This document shows, one piece after another, positions 36,453-44,714 of a DNA stretch of 64,000 nt (position 1 is its first letter; every line of letters begins with the position of its first letter). A model generated the notes under the pieces. The model was not told the DNA's origin, did not search any database, and saw only the letters and a program-made list of their open reading frames with translations. Source of the DNA: RGIG3013 sp045538935 (GTDB taxonomy: Bacteria > Bacillota > Clostridia > Oscillospirales > Acutalibacteraceae); assembly GCA_045538935.1 (NCBI GenBank), contig JAZQEI010000022.1, positions 232,851 to 296,850 of the forward strand, written 5' to 3'. The position numbers were made by a program, and so were the translations under genes.

Positions 36453-37397
36453 GTGAACTTTTTTGTAAATCCGATTAATTTTACATCTAACTTTTCGGTA
36501 CCAAGCGCGGTAGTAGATAACTACATTCGCATTGCAGGGGCAGTTCAGTTAAAGGTTCTGCTTTTTGCTTTAAAAAACATTACTCAAGACGGCATTGACC
36601 CAAAGCAAGTTGGTGATGCACTCTCAATTTCGGCAGCAGATGCAACCGACGCACTAAATTTTTGGGCAGATGCTAATATTTTAACAAGGCCAAATACCGA
36701 GATTACCGTTAAAGAGCCCGAAAAACCCGCTAAAAAAGCGGTTGTTTTAAAGACCGTAAAGCCCACCAGAAGTGAGATTGCAAAGCGCGGCGCCGAACAG
36801 CCAGAAATTGCATTTTTACTGCGCGAGGCACAAAATGTTTTTGGCCGTGCCCTAAAGCAGTCTGAAGCATCTACTTTAGTATGGCTTTATGATGACGAGG
36901 GTATGAGCGCTGCTTTAATTCTAACCCTTTTAGAATACGCAAAATCTAACGAGCGCCTAAACATTGGCTTTATTGAGCGCACCGGTGTTGAATGGATAAA
37001 CAACAACGTGCTAACCGTTGCCGATGCCGATGCATTTTTAAACAATTTAGCCAAAAAAAATACGGCCTGGAGCATTGTTCAAAAGGCATTTGGGTTAGAC
37101 AAAAGAATGCCGTCTAAAACCGAACTTGGTTTGTCAGATTTATGGGTTAATGAGTACAAAATAAGCCGTGAGTTGCTTAGAGAAGCGTACAATATGTGTG
37201 TAGATTCAACCGGTAAATTTAGTATGCCCTACATAAAAAAGATAATTGAATCTTGGCACAAAGCAGGCGTTAAAACCATTGCCGATATTGAAAAGTTTAA
37301 CCAAAAAGCCCAACAGAAACCGGGCGGTAAGACTAAAAACACCTACTCAACATCTAACATACACGATTTTGATAAGTTTATAGACAGCAACGATTAA
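36453..37397 (+). CDS. dnaD: DnaD-domain replication protein
   Basis: This 314-residue protein has an N-terminal winged-helix-like part (about 20-90: IRIAGAVQLKVLLFALKN, ISAADATDALNFWADANI). After a Lys-rich linker, tandem DnaB_2-type helical domains follow (about 118-185 and 200-275), the second with the hallmark ISRELLREAYNMCVDSTGKFSMPYIKKIIESW. In Firmicutes DnaD-type proteins remodel origin or restart sites before helicase loading. The GTG at 36453 has AAAGGAGG seven bases upstream. The neighbour is a DnaI/DnaC-like loader with which it would act. Confidence 0.88.
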   Translation: MNFFVNPINFTSNFSVPSAVVDNYIRIAGAVQLKVLLFALKNITQDGIDPKQVGDALSISAADATDALNFWADANILTRPNTEITVKEPEKPAKKAVVLKTVKPTRSEIAKRGAEQPEIAFLLREAQNVFGRALKQSEASTLVWLYDDEGMSAALILTLLEYAKSNERLNIGFIERTGVEWINNNVLTVADADAFLNNLAKKNTAWSIVQKAFGLDKRMPSKTELGLSDLWVNEYKISRELLREAYNMCVDSTGKFSMPYIKKIIESWHKAGVKTIADIEKFNQKAQQKPGGKTKNTYSTSNIHDFDKFIDSND

Positions 37398-37411
37398 AAG
37401 GAGGTACAAAT

Positions 37412-38368
37412 GTGGGTTACCAAAGCAAGACTTTAGATAAAGCACTAGACATAAAACTACAGTCGGCCAAAGAGCACAGAGCTCGTTTTGATAAAACAAT
37501 AAGTGAAGTTTATGCAAAGACCCCCCGCCTTTTTAATATAGATAACGAGCTTTCTAAAAACGGCGCTTCGGCTGCAATTAAGGCCATAAACGGCGATTTA
37601 GAATCGCTTAAGAGTTTAAGAGAAGTATCGCAAAAATTATCGGACGAAAAGCAAAAAATTTTAAAAGACGCGGGTGTAAACGAGTTTAAGCCCCTCTGCC
37701 CTCTTTGCAACGACACAGGCTTTGTAAAGGGCACACTTTGCGAATGTGTAAAAAACATTGCAAAAGGCCTTTTAGTAAACGAGCTTAACGAGCAGTTGCC
37801 CTTAAACACAAGCCGTTTTGATAATTTTGATTTAAAATTTTACCCTAATGTAGAAGAAAACGGTGTTAATTCTAAAAAACGAATGTCGGCAATTTTTGAT
37901 TTTTGCAAAAATTATGCTAATTCTTTTACTAAAAGCAGCGAAAGCTTGCTGTTTTTAGGCGGTGCGGGGCTTGGTAAAACACATTTGTCCCTTGCTATTG
38001 GCGCTGCCGTTATAGAAAAGGGCTACGGTGTAATTTACGGCTCGGCGGGTAATTTATTTAGCAAAATAGAAAAAGAATATTTTTCAAGAAACGAGCCCGA
38101 ATTTTCTGATGCAGTACTAGAGTGCGATTTACTTATTATAGACGACCTTGGTACCGAGTTTTCTACACAGTTTACACACTCGGCGCTATATAACATAATA
38201 AATACTCGCATACTTGCTAACAAACCAACCCTAATAAATACAAATTTATCGTTTGCCGAAATTGAAGAACGCTACACCGCTCGTATTTCATCGCGGCTTG
38301 CCGGCAGCTACACCATAAAGAAATTTATTGGCAACGATATTAGAATAATAAAAGCAACAAATAAATAA
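37412..38368 (+). CDS. DnaI/DnaC-like helicase-loader ATPase
   Basis: This is a 318-residue AAA+ protein. The N-terminal part is helical with a zinc-finger-like CPLCNDTGFVKGTLCEC (near residue 96), as in Firmicutes DnaI. The ATPase core has Walker A GGAGLGKTH (near 188), Walker B LLIIDDLGTE (near 244), sensor LINTNL and RISSRL. Its role is to load the replicative helicase onto DnaD-remodelled DNA. The start is GTG at 37412 with AGGAGGT upstream; the overlapping ATG at 37410 is out of frame and stops after eight codons. Confidence 0.9.
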   Translation: MGYQSKTLDKALDIKLQSAKEHRARFDKTISEVYAKTPRLFNIDNELSKNGASAAIKAINGDLESLKSLREVSQKLSDEKQKILKDAGVNEFKPLCPLCNDTGFVKGTLCECVKNIAKGLLVNELNEQLPLNTSRFDNFDLKFYPNVEENGVNSKKRMSAIFDFCKNYANSFTKSSESLLFLGGAGLGKTHLSLAIGAAVIEKGYGVIYGSAGNLFSKIEKEYFSRNEPEFSDAVLECDLLIIDDLGTEFSTQFTHSALYNIINTRILANKPTLINTNLSFAEIEERYTARISSRLAGSYTIKKFIGNDIRIIKATNK

Positions 38369-38378
38369 AAAATTTTTG

Positions 38379-38413
38379 AGCGGTAGAGCACAAAACGTTC
38401 TACCGCTTTTTTA
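38379..38413 (+). terminator. Terminator of the DnaD/loader operon
   Basis: The stem AGCGGTAGA / TCTACCGCT with an 11-base loop is followed by T6. Confidence 0.85.
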
Positions 38414-38544
38414 TATAAAATCTAAAAAACAATAAGATTTTTAAAAAAATGCGTGGTAAAAATAAAAATACAATCAAAAAAATATTGACAAAGCCGAATA
38501 GTTGTGTTATATTACATTTACTGTCGAGAAAGTCGGCAATATAA

Positions 38545-38620
38545 GCTGGTGTAGCTCAGTTGGTAGAGCAGCTGATTTGTAATCAGCAGGTCGGGGGTTC
38601 GAGTCCGTCCACCAGCTCCA
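38545..38620 (+). tRNA. tRNA-Thr (TGT)
   Basis: A 76-base cloverleaf. The acceptor GCTGGTG pairs with CACCAGC, the anticodon loop TTTGTAA carries TGT at 38578-38580, the T arm contains GGTTCGAGTCC, and CCA is encoded. An invariant GTAGCTCAGTTGGTAGAGC D arm is present. Confidence 0.97.
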
Positions 38621-38665
38621 TTTATTTTTTGAGTCTTTAATCGGACTCGAATCAAAATTTAATAT

Positions 38666-38750
38666 GGGAGTGTTCCCGAGTGGCCAAAGGGGGCAGACTG
38701 TAAATCTGTTGTCTTCGACTTCGGTGGTTCGAATCCACCCGCTCCCACCA
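38666..38750 (+). tRNA. tRNA-Tyr (GTA)
   Basis: An 85-base class II tRNA with a long variable arm. The acceptor GGGAGTG pairs with CGCTCCC (one G-T pair), the anticodon GTA is at 38700-38702, the T arm is GGTTCGAATCC, and CCA is encoded. Its last 19 bases recur exactly at 39081-39099. Confidence 0.96.
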
Positions 38751-38751
38751 A

Positions 38752-38792
38752 ATAATAAGAGTATCATCGCAGATGGTGCTCTTATTATTTTT
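38752..38792 (+). terminator. Terminator after tRNA-Tyr
   Basis: AATAATAAGAG pairs with CTCTTATTATT across a loop of about 16 bases and is followed by a T run. Confidence 0.75.
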
Positions 38793-38803
38793 TGATAAAG
38801 AAA

Positions 38804-39099
38804 GTGGATTCGAACCAGGGCGTAGGAGCAATGCAAAGCAATGCGACTAAAAAACAGTTCGGTGAACTGTTTTTAGCCCTCCAAGCGAAGCGCGATAAAA
38901 TCCACCGAAAAAAGATAACGATTTCCAACATTTTTGTTGGTTGGTTTTTCGTTTTGGTAGATGGGATTCGAACCAGGAATGGAAGCGAACACCGAGTGTT
39001 AGCGAGGTAAGGAGCGACAGACAAACAGTCCGGTGGACTGTTTGGACATTCCTCCAAAGGAGCGTAAGCGACTGCGATAAAATCCACCCGCTCCCACCA
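38804..39099 (+). repeat. Two diverged tRNA-linked repeat units ending in a copy of the tRNA-Tyr 3' end
   Basis: Unit A (38804 to about 38906) and unit B (about 38963 to 39099) share a design. Each opens with the reverse complement of a T arm (GGATTCGAACCAGG), contains a hairpin with loop GGT (ACAGTTC-GAACTGT in A, ACAGTCC-GGACTGT in B) and closes with GCGATAAAATCCACC. Unit B then continues as CGCTCCCACCA, which completes an exact tRNA-Tyr 3' end. Only short, unconvincing reading frames occur here. The region between the tRNA genes and the oxidoreductase holds nothing else apart from terminators. Confidence 0.6.
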
Positions 39100-39104
39100 A
39101 AACG

Positions 39105-39133
39105 AAACAACCGACCAATAAGGTCGGTTGTTT
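39105..39133. terminator. Bidirectional terminator
   Basis: AAACAACCGACC pairs perfectly with GGTCGGTTGTTT around a five-base loop. It lies between the tRNA repeat cassette and the convergent oxidoreductase gene. Confidence 0.8.
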
Positions 39134-39153
39134 TGTTAGTATGTAATAATATT

Positions 39154-40167
39154 TTATATCTTGTTAGTGTTATTCTTATAAATTTCGCAGATAATATTTT
39201 GTATTTTTAGAGCCTCTTTGCCCGAAATTTCTAGTTTTTCTTTGCCCATAACGGCATTATAAAACTGTCTTATTTGTACTGCGTGCTGAAAGCCCCAATA
39301 ATCTTTACCGCCAGAGTATTTAATTGACTCATCGGGTTTATTTTCGGCTGTTTCTATGGTGCCGTCGTTATATTCTATAACCGCTTTGTCGTAAGAAAAA
39401 GTGGCTTTTCCGTTTTCACAAAGAAGTCTTATTTCTATAGGCTCATCTATAAAATAATTGTTCATTGCATAAAACGATAATAACGCGCCGTTTTGGTATT
39501 TAATAAGTCCCTCGGCGGTGTCTTCAACCACCATTATTTTGTGATTTCGGTTATAAAGTGAGGACTGAATTTCTACAGGTGTGCTGTTAATCATCCAGTT
39601 GGCAAGGTCTATAGAGTGTATTGCTTGGTCTATTACAACTCCGCCGCCCTCTTTTTCCCAAGTGCCCTTCCAGTCGGAAGAATCGTAGTAATTGTCGGGT
39701 CTGTACCAAGTAAGTGTGGTGCGGCCGCACTTTACTTTGCCTAGCTTTCCGTCTTCTACTCTTTTTTTAACAAGCTGTGAAGGAGCATTGTAACGGCACT
39801 GAAAAATAACACCGTACAAAACAGAGCATTTTTCGGCAGTTTCTACCGCAAGTGCAGCATCTTCGTACTTTATACTCATAGGCTTTTCGCTTAAAACATT
39901 TACACCACTTTTAAAAGCATCAATAGCCACCGGCACATGCAAATAATGAGGCAAGCATATATGCACAGCGTCTAGCTTTTCATTTTTAAGCATTTGTAAA
40001 TGGTCGGTATAAACCTTACCGCCGTATTTTTTAGATGCAGCTATTGCACGGTCCTCTTTTGTATCGCAAACGGCTACAAGCTCTATATCTTTAAACGACG
40101 CAATAGAATCTAGATGCATTACCGAAATATTTCCGCAACCTATAACGGCAACCTTTAGTTTCTCCAT
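39154..40167 (-). CDS. Gfo/Idh/MocA-family oxidoreductase
   Basis: This is a 337-residue NAD(P)-dependent sugar or cyclitol dehydrogenase. The N-terminal Rossmann motif is VAVIGCGNISVMH, the conserved EKP motif is SEKPMSIKYEDA (near residue 93), and the C-terminal substrate domain has GGGVVIDQAIHSIDLANWM with the catalytic-region Asp and His. AAGGAG is well placed before the ATG. It stands alone with its own terminator, so the substrate cannot be guessed from context. Confidence 0.92.
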   Translation of the reverse strand: MEKLKVAVIGCGNISVMHLDSIASFKDIELVAVCDTKEDRAIAASKKYGGKVYTDHLQMLKNEKLDAVHICLPHYLHVPVAIDAFKSGVNVLSEKPMSIKYEDAALAVETAEKCSVLYGVIFQCRYNAPSQLVKKRVEDGKLGKVKCGRTTLTWYRPDNYYDSSDWKGTWEKEGGGVVIDQAIHSIDLANWMINSTPVEIQSSLYNRNHKIMVVEDTAEGLIKYQNGALLSFYAMNNYFIDEPIEIRLLCENGKATFSYDKAVIEYNDGTIETAENKPDESIKYSGGKDYWGFQHAVQIRQFYNAVMGKEKLEISGKEALKIQNIICEIYKNNTNKI

Positions 40168-40343
40168 TTTTATTCTCCTTCTCTTTGCAAGTTTTAATTA
40201 TTTATTATTGTATCAACAATAATGCTTTTTTTCAAGCACCAGTTAATATTTTAAAGACAATTATACAGAATTTTTAAAAAAATCAACAAAAAAATTAAAA
40301 TTGTGGTATAATGTTTTTTTGGTATAAAAGGCGGTGTAAAATT

Positions 40344-40883
40344 ATGCAAATTTTTGCTCAAATAATAGGCATTGTTGCAATGTGCTTTAATATATTATCT
40401 TACCAAGCAAAGCGCAAAAAACTGCTTATTGCAATGCAGCTTTGCGGCGCATCTCTTTTTACCTTAAACTATTTTTTGCTTGGCGCTTATGTCGGCGCAA
40501 TGCTTAATGTTTTATCGGTAATTAGGGCGGTGGTATTTTTATTTAAAGAAAAGCTTAATACCAACCATATTGCTTGGCAAATTGCCTTTTGTGTATGCTT
40601 TTTGGGTGTTTATGTTTTATCGTTTACTGTATTAAAAAAAGAGCCTACATTTTTAAATTTGGCTATAGAATTATTGCCGGTTATGGCTATGGTTATTGCA
40701 ACCGTTTCGTATAGGCTTAAAAATGCGGCGGCAATTAGAAAACTGTCTATTTTTGCATCGCCAATGTGGCTTATTTACAACATTTTTGTGGAATCTTTAG
40801 GTGGAATTATTTGCGAGTCGTTTGCAATAATTTCTATAATTGTCGGTATGTTTAGATTAGACAGAAAGGATAAATTATGTTAG
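40344..40883 (+). CDS. YgjV-like inner membrane protein
   Basis: This 179-residue protein has five to six hydrophobic helices and the features of the YgjV family (FAQIIGIVAMCFNILSYQAK, LCGASLFTLNYFLLGAYVGA, FASPMWLIYNIF). Its function is unknown in all members I know. The ORF opens at 40311, but the ATG at 40344 follows AGGCGGTG. It overlaps the transporter gene downstream by seven bases, so the two may act together. Confidence 0.82.
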   Translation: MQIFAQIIGIVAMCFNILSYQAKRKKLLIAMQLCGASLFTLNYFLLGAYVGAMLNVLSVIRAVVFLFKEKLNTNHIAWQIAFCVCFLGVYVLSFTVLKKEPTFLNLAIELLPVMAMVIATVSYRLKNAAAIRKLSIFASPMWLIYNIFVESLGGIICESFAIISIIVGMFRLDRKDKLC

Positions 40884-41791
40884 ATAACTTTTTCTCGGTT
40901 TTTACTCAGGTTGTGGTACTGTTTTTTCTTATTTTTGTAGGTTTTTTGTGTGGAAAATTAAAATTTTTGAGTGATAATTCTGCAAAAGCCTTAACAGATC
41001 TTGTTTTGTATTTTGCAACACCATGTATGATAGTAAAATCGTACCTTATAGATTTTAAAAAAGAGCTTCTGACCGATATGGCGGTATCTATTGTGCTATC
41101 GCTGCTTATTCATATTGTGTTTATTTTGCTCGCAACTGTTTTGTTCAGAAAAGACAATAAGCAAATCTTCCGTTTTGCCACAGTTTTTTCTAACGCAGGC
41201 TATATGGCTTTACCGCTGCAATATGCCGTTTTGGGTGATATTGGCGTATTTTTAGGCGCGGGATATGTTGCGGTATTTAACATTGTGCTTTGGACCTACG
41301 GCGTTTTGTGCATGCAAAAGCAGGGAGAAAAATTTAGCATTAAAAAAGCATTTTTAAACCCCGGTGTAATAAGCGTTTTTGTTGGAATTTTAATATTTAT
41401 ATTTAAAATCCCTCTACCCGAAATTTTAACCTCTGCCATAACACATATGGCAAATTTAAACACCCCTTTACCCATGATAATTATAGGCTTTTACCTATCT
41501 AACATAAAACTGGGCGAGCTTTTAAACGGCAAAACTTGTATGCTTTGCGCCGTTAGACTGCTGTTTTTTCCTGCCATTGTCCTATTTTTAATGTACCTTT
41601 TTGGTGTTAGAGGCAATATGCTTTATTCTATGGTAATTGCCGCATCTGCACCAACTGCCGCGGCCACAACAATGTTTAGCGTAAAGTATGGCCACAACCC
41701 AAAAATATCGGTTAGTGTGGTAAGCTTAACAACCCTTTTGTCGTTAATTTCAATGCCATTACTTGTTGCATTTGCAATGCTTATTGGGTGA
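40877..41791 (+). CDS. AEC (auxin efflux carrier-like) family transporter
   Basis: This 304-residue protein has about ten hydrophobic helices in two inverted halves. The family motifs VLYFATPCMIVKSY (near residue 40), FSNAGYMALPLQYAVLG (near 105) and AASAPTAAATTMFSVKYG (near 255) are present. Bacterial members move malate, malonate or similar organic anions. Translation is coupled to the YgjV-like gene. A short repeat remnant begins just after its stop codon. Confidence 0.88.
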   Translation: MLDNFFSVFTQVVVLFFLIFVGFLCGKLKFLSDNSAKALTDLVLYFATPCMIVKSYLIDFKKELLTDMAVSIVLSLLIHIVFILLATVLFRKDNKQIFRFATVFSNAGYMALPLQYAVLGDIGVFLGAGYVAVFNIVLWTYGVLCMQKQGEKFSIKKAFLNPGVISVFVGILIFIFKIPLPEILTSAITHMANLNTPLPMIIIGFYLSNIKLGELLNGKTCMLCAVRLLFFPAIVLFLMYLFGVRGNMLYSMVIAASAPTAAATTMFSVKYGHNPKISVSVVSLTTLLSLISMPLLVAFAMLIG

Positions 41792-41792
41792 T

Positions 41793-41828
41793 GTGTGCCT
41801 TGTGGCACATTAACAAACACTTAATTTT
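41793..41828 (-). repeat. Minimal remnant of the hairpin repeat family
   Basis: Reading GTGTGCCTTGTGGCACATT, then AACAAA and CACTTAATTT, it matches the two ends of the complement of the element at 42416-42571 with the middle hairpins deleted. Confidence 0.55.
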
Positions 41829-41882
41829 TAAAAATATAGTTCTTAAACTATATAATATAAACATTATTTTTTCAGGTGTTTT

Positions 41883-42356
41883 ATGAAGATTTTAGTTTTA
41901 TCGGACTCGCACACAGCAAAAGTCAGTTTATATGATGTTTTAGATGCCGAAAAAGACATAAAATATGTGTTTTTTTTAGGTGACGGACTGCGCGATTTAG
42001 AAGAAATTGAGCATTGCTTTACCGATAAATTTTTCTACAAAGTACAGGGTAATTGCGATATGTTTTCATTCTTCCCGTCTTGCACATCTACCGTTTTAGA
42101 GGGCAAAAAAATACTCTTTACCCACGGGCATTTGCACTCGGTAAAGCAGTCGTTATTATCGTTAAAAGAGGCGGCAAAACAGCACAATGCCGACATCTGC
42201 CTTTTTGGGCATACCCATACCCCGTTTTACGAGTTTTGTAACGGTTGTTTATTTTTAAATCCGGGTAGCATAAATAAAAACAAGGCAAATAAATCGACCT
42301 ATGCGGTAATTGAAATTAGTAAAGATAAAATAATACCAAAAATTATTGAGATATAA
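41883..42356 (+). CDS. YfcE/MJ0936-family metallophosphoesterase
   Basis: This is a 157-residue calcineurin-like phosphodiesterase of the short YfcE type. All metal motifs are visible: DSH (residues 7-9), GDG (near 33), GNCD (near 57), THGH (near 80) and GHTHTP (near 106). It hydrolyses phosphodiesters in vitro; the natural substrate is not known. AGGTG precedes the ATG. It occupies the place upstream of dnaA where rpmH-rnpA is usually found. Confidence 0.9.
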   Translation: MKILVLSDSHTAKVSLYDVLDAEKDIKYVFFLGDGLRDLEEIEHCFTDKFFYKVQGNCDMFSFFPSCTSTVLEGKKILFTHGHLHSVKQSLLSLKEAAKQHNADICLFGHTHTPFYEFCNGCLFLNPGSINKNKANKSTYAVIEISKDKIIPKIIEI

Positions 42357-42388
42357 AAAGAACGAAATTTTATTTTCGTTCTTTTTTT
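42357..42388 (+). terminator. Terminator of the phosphoesterase gene
   Basis: AAAGAACGAAA pairs with TTTCGTTCTTT and is followed by T5, directly after the stop codon. Confidence 0.85.
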
Positions 42389-42415
42389 CTTTACAAAATA
42401 CATCATTATATGAAG

Positions 42416-42571
42416 AAATTAAGTGTTTTCTTGCTCAAACATGAAGTAGGGTTTGTTAATGTGCCGTAAGGCACACTTCATAGCCAAAGGCTACTTCATT
42501 AGCGTTAGCGTATTCGTGTTCTAACAGAATGCTTAATTTGTGCATAGCACATACATTATACCTCATTATAC
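42416..42571 (-). repeat. Gene-less copy of the hairpin leader of the four-helix-bundle cassette
   Basis: Read on the minus strand from 42571 it follows 32408 onward: TATAATGAGGTATAATGTA, TGTGCTATGCACA, then CGCTAACGCTAATGAAGTAG, then AGCCTTTGGCT and GTGTGCCTTACGGCAC. About 115 bases align at high identity; after that the two copies use different hairpins. It has no ORF and resembles a non-autonomous (MITE-like) derivative. The rest of the gap to dnaA is A/T-rich with the dnaA promoter. Confidence 0.65.
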
Positions 42572-42681
42572 TTTTATTTGTTTTATAATGCTTTTACAGT
42601 AAATTTTAGCCATTTTAAAGCCCATATTTTATATGTAAAATGTTTTTATTATATTATATATATAATTATTATATTTTAGGG

Positions 42682-42710
42682 TTGAAAAATGTTAATAACT
42701 ATGGTAAAAT
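42682..42710 (+). promoter_or_regulatory. Probable dnaA promoter
   Basis: TTGAAA (42682-42687), 17 bases, and TAAAAT (42705-42710) lie 60 bases before the dnaA ATG in an A/T-rich tract. Confidence 0.55.
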
Positions 42711-42770
42711 GTTAAGCAGAGTATTATCGAATTTTTATATATATTATTTTTTATTTGGGTGGTAAAAAAA

Positions 42771-44087
42771 ATGCAAATAGAATCTTTATCAGATATATGG
42801 GGTGCCGTGTGCGGTGAGGTAAGGCAAGACATTAACGAAATTGCCTTTAATGTTTGGATAAAAGACCTGCATCCGGTGTCTTTAAATAACGGCGTTTTAA
42901 CTCTGGCAATTTACTCAGACTACAAAAAGCAAATTGTAGAGGCAAACTATATGCACATTCTTAAAAATGCCGTAAAGAGCATTATGGGTATTGATATGGA
43001 AATATTCATTGTGCTAGAAGACGAAAACGGCGTTTTAATTAAGGACGAGCCTACTTCAAACGGTGAAAATGCATATGAAAATTCCTTCACCTTTGATAAT
43101 TTTATTGTTGGCTCATCTAACCGCTTTGCTCATGCAGCAAGTATGGCGGTGGCAGATAATCCGGCTTTAATTTATAACCCGCTTGTTATTTACGGTACCA
43201 GCGGTGTTGGTAAAACCCATTTGCTTTACGCTATAAAAAATCATATGGCCAAAAAGATGCCCAACAAAACCGTAATATTTGTTAGAAGTGAAGATTTTAC
43301 AATTCAGCTTATTAATGCTATTCACGATGGCGGCATAGAAGAATTTAGGCTTAAATACAGGGGTGCCGACGTTTTACTTATGGACGACGTACAGTTCATT
43401 GCCGGTAAAGAGCAAACCCAAGAAGAGTTTTTTAACACATTTAACACATTATTTGAAAAGAATAAGCAAATAGTTGTTACTATGGACCGTCCTCCGCGCG
43501 ATGTTAAAACTCTTGACGAGCGAATTCGTTCTCGTTTTGAAAGCGGATTATTTGCCGATATTACCCCGCCCGATTTTGAAACAAGGGTAGGCATTATAAG
43601 AACTAAGGCAGAGCTTTTAGATATAAAGCTTGACGAAAACATTGTATATTACATTGCCGAGCACATAAAAATGAACACAAGGCAGTTAGAGGGTGTTGTT
43701 AAAAAGCTTCAGGCATTTATTAAAATACAAAATGCTATGCCTACAATAAGCATTGTACAAGGCGTTATACGCGATATTATTAACGATAATCAGCCAGAGC
43801 CCATTAAAATAGAAAAAATCATAACCGAGGTTGCAAGAACCTACAATGTAACCGAGAACGATATTTTATCGAACCGCCGTACAGCCGAGCTTGCAATGGC
43901 AAGGCAGATTTCTATGTACATAGCAAGAGAAACCACCGAGCTTTCGTACAAGGCAATAGGTGAAAGCTTTGGTAAAGACCACTCAACCGTGCTTTACTCT
44001 TGCAGACAGATAGAAAAGTTTATGCGTGATAATTCCTTTGAGCGCGACACCATTAACGACATTATAAAGAACTTAAAGAGCGAGTAA
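42771..44087 (+). CDS. dnaA: Chromosomal replication initiator DnaA
   Basis: This 438-residue protein has domain I (about 1-80), a short linker, the AAA+ domain with Walker A GTSGVGKTHLLYAI (near residue 143) and Walker B LLMDDVQF (near 203), and domain IV with the DnaA signature GKDHSTVLYSCRQIE (near 402) for box recognition. ATP-DnaA opens oriC and recruits the DnaD/DnaI-type loaders. The frame is open from a GTG at 42759, but the ATG at 42771 has GGTGG at ideal spacing. It is followed by the putative origin and dnaN. Confidence 0.97.
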   Translation: MQIESLSDIWGAVCGEVRQDINEIAFNVWIKDLHPVSLNNGVLTLAIYSDYKKQIVEANYMHILKNAVKSIMGIDMEIFIVLEDENGVLIKDEPTSNGENAYENSFTFDNFIVGSSNRFAHAASMAVADNPALIYNPLVIYGTSGVGKTHLLYAIKNHMAKKMPNKTVIFVRSEDFTIQLINAIHDGGIEEFRLKYRGADVLLMDDVQFIAGKEQTQEEFFNTFNTLFEKNKQIVVTMDRPPRDVKTLDERIRSRFESGLFADITPPDFETRVGIIRTKAELLDIKLDENIVYYIAEHIKMNTRQLEGVVKKLQAFIKIQNAMPTISIVQGVIRDIINDNQPEPIKIEKIITEVARTYNVTENDILSNRRTAELAMARQISMYIARETTELSYKAIGESFGKDHSTVLYSCRQIEKFMRDNSFERDTINDIIKNLKSE

Positions 44088-44089
44088 AC

Positions 44090-44472
44090 TGTGTCTAGGC
44101 ACTTGGCAGAGTTGATATTTTATCAATTTATATAACCGTGTCGGCAAATTATATCTTTTGATAAATAATATATTTCGTATTGCGTCCGAGGCACTCGGCT
44201 GAGTTAATGTTTTATCAATTTATATAACCGTGTCGACAAATTATATCTTTTTATAAATATTATATTTCGTTTTGCGTCCGAGGCACTCGGCTGAGTTAAT
44301 GTTTTATCAATTTATATAACCGTGTCGGCAAATTATATCTTTTGATAAATATATATTTCGTTTTGCGTCCGAGGCACTCGGCAGAGTTAATGTTTTATCA
44401 ATTTATATAACCGTGTCGGCAAATTATATCTTTTGATAAATATATATTTCGTTTTGCGTCCGAGGCACTCGG
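44090..44472 (+). repeat. Array of four ~91-bp direct repeats between dnaA and dnaN
   Basis: The motif TGCGTCCGAGGCACTCGG recurs at 44181, 44273, 44364 and 44455, 91-92 bases apart; the array opens with a degenerate copy (GTGTCTAGGCACTTGG) at 44090. Each unit holds TTTTATCAATTTATATAACC, GTGTCGGCAAATTATATC and TTTTGATAAAT, so TTATCAA and TTGATAA form an inverted pair, and each ends in the small palindrome CCGAG-GCA-CTCGG. No canonical DnaA box (TTATCCACA) occurs in the unit. Confidence 0.85.
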
Positions 44473-44702
44473 TTGCAAAAGTTTACATAATTCGCTATTT
44501 TTCCACATTATTAACCTTAATTAACAGTTAACTTTTTAACATATGTGTTAGTTAATAAGTAACCATCAAAAATTACTAAAATTTTTTTCTTACATTTACT
44601 AACACACACTTTGGCTTGTACTCGTGGTGTAAATAGGTTTTTAACCGTTTTAACACCCCCTACTATTACAATAAATTTATTTATATACATTTATTTATTT
44701 TT
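44473..44702 (+). other. Putative oriC A/T-rich segment and dnaN leader
   Basis: This A/T-rich stretch follows the repeat array. It has one DnaA-box-like TTTTCCACA (about 44498-44506, one mismatch) and a separated inverted repeat TGTGTTAGT (44544-44552) / ACTAACACA (44598-44606). With the array it is the best candidate for the replication origin, by gene context. The GGAGG of dnaN closes it. No ORF is present. Confidence 0.6.
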
Positions 44703-44714
44703 GGAGGCAAAGTT

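Noticed and set aside
38507..39110. Several overlapping minus-strand frames around the tRNA genes
   Set aside because: They run through tRNA genes, terminators and hairpin repeats, and none has a ribosome binding site.
44090..44472. Possible CRISPR array because of regular direct repeats
   Set aside because: The repeat is the whole 91-bp unit; there are no unique spacers and no cas genes.
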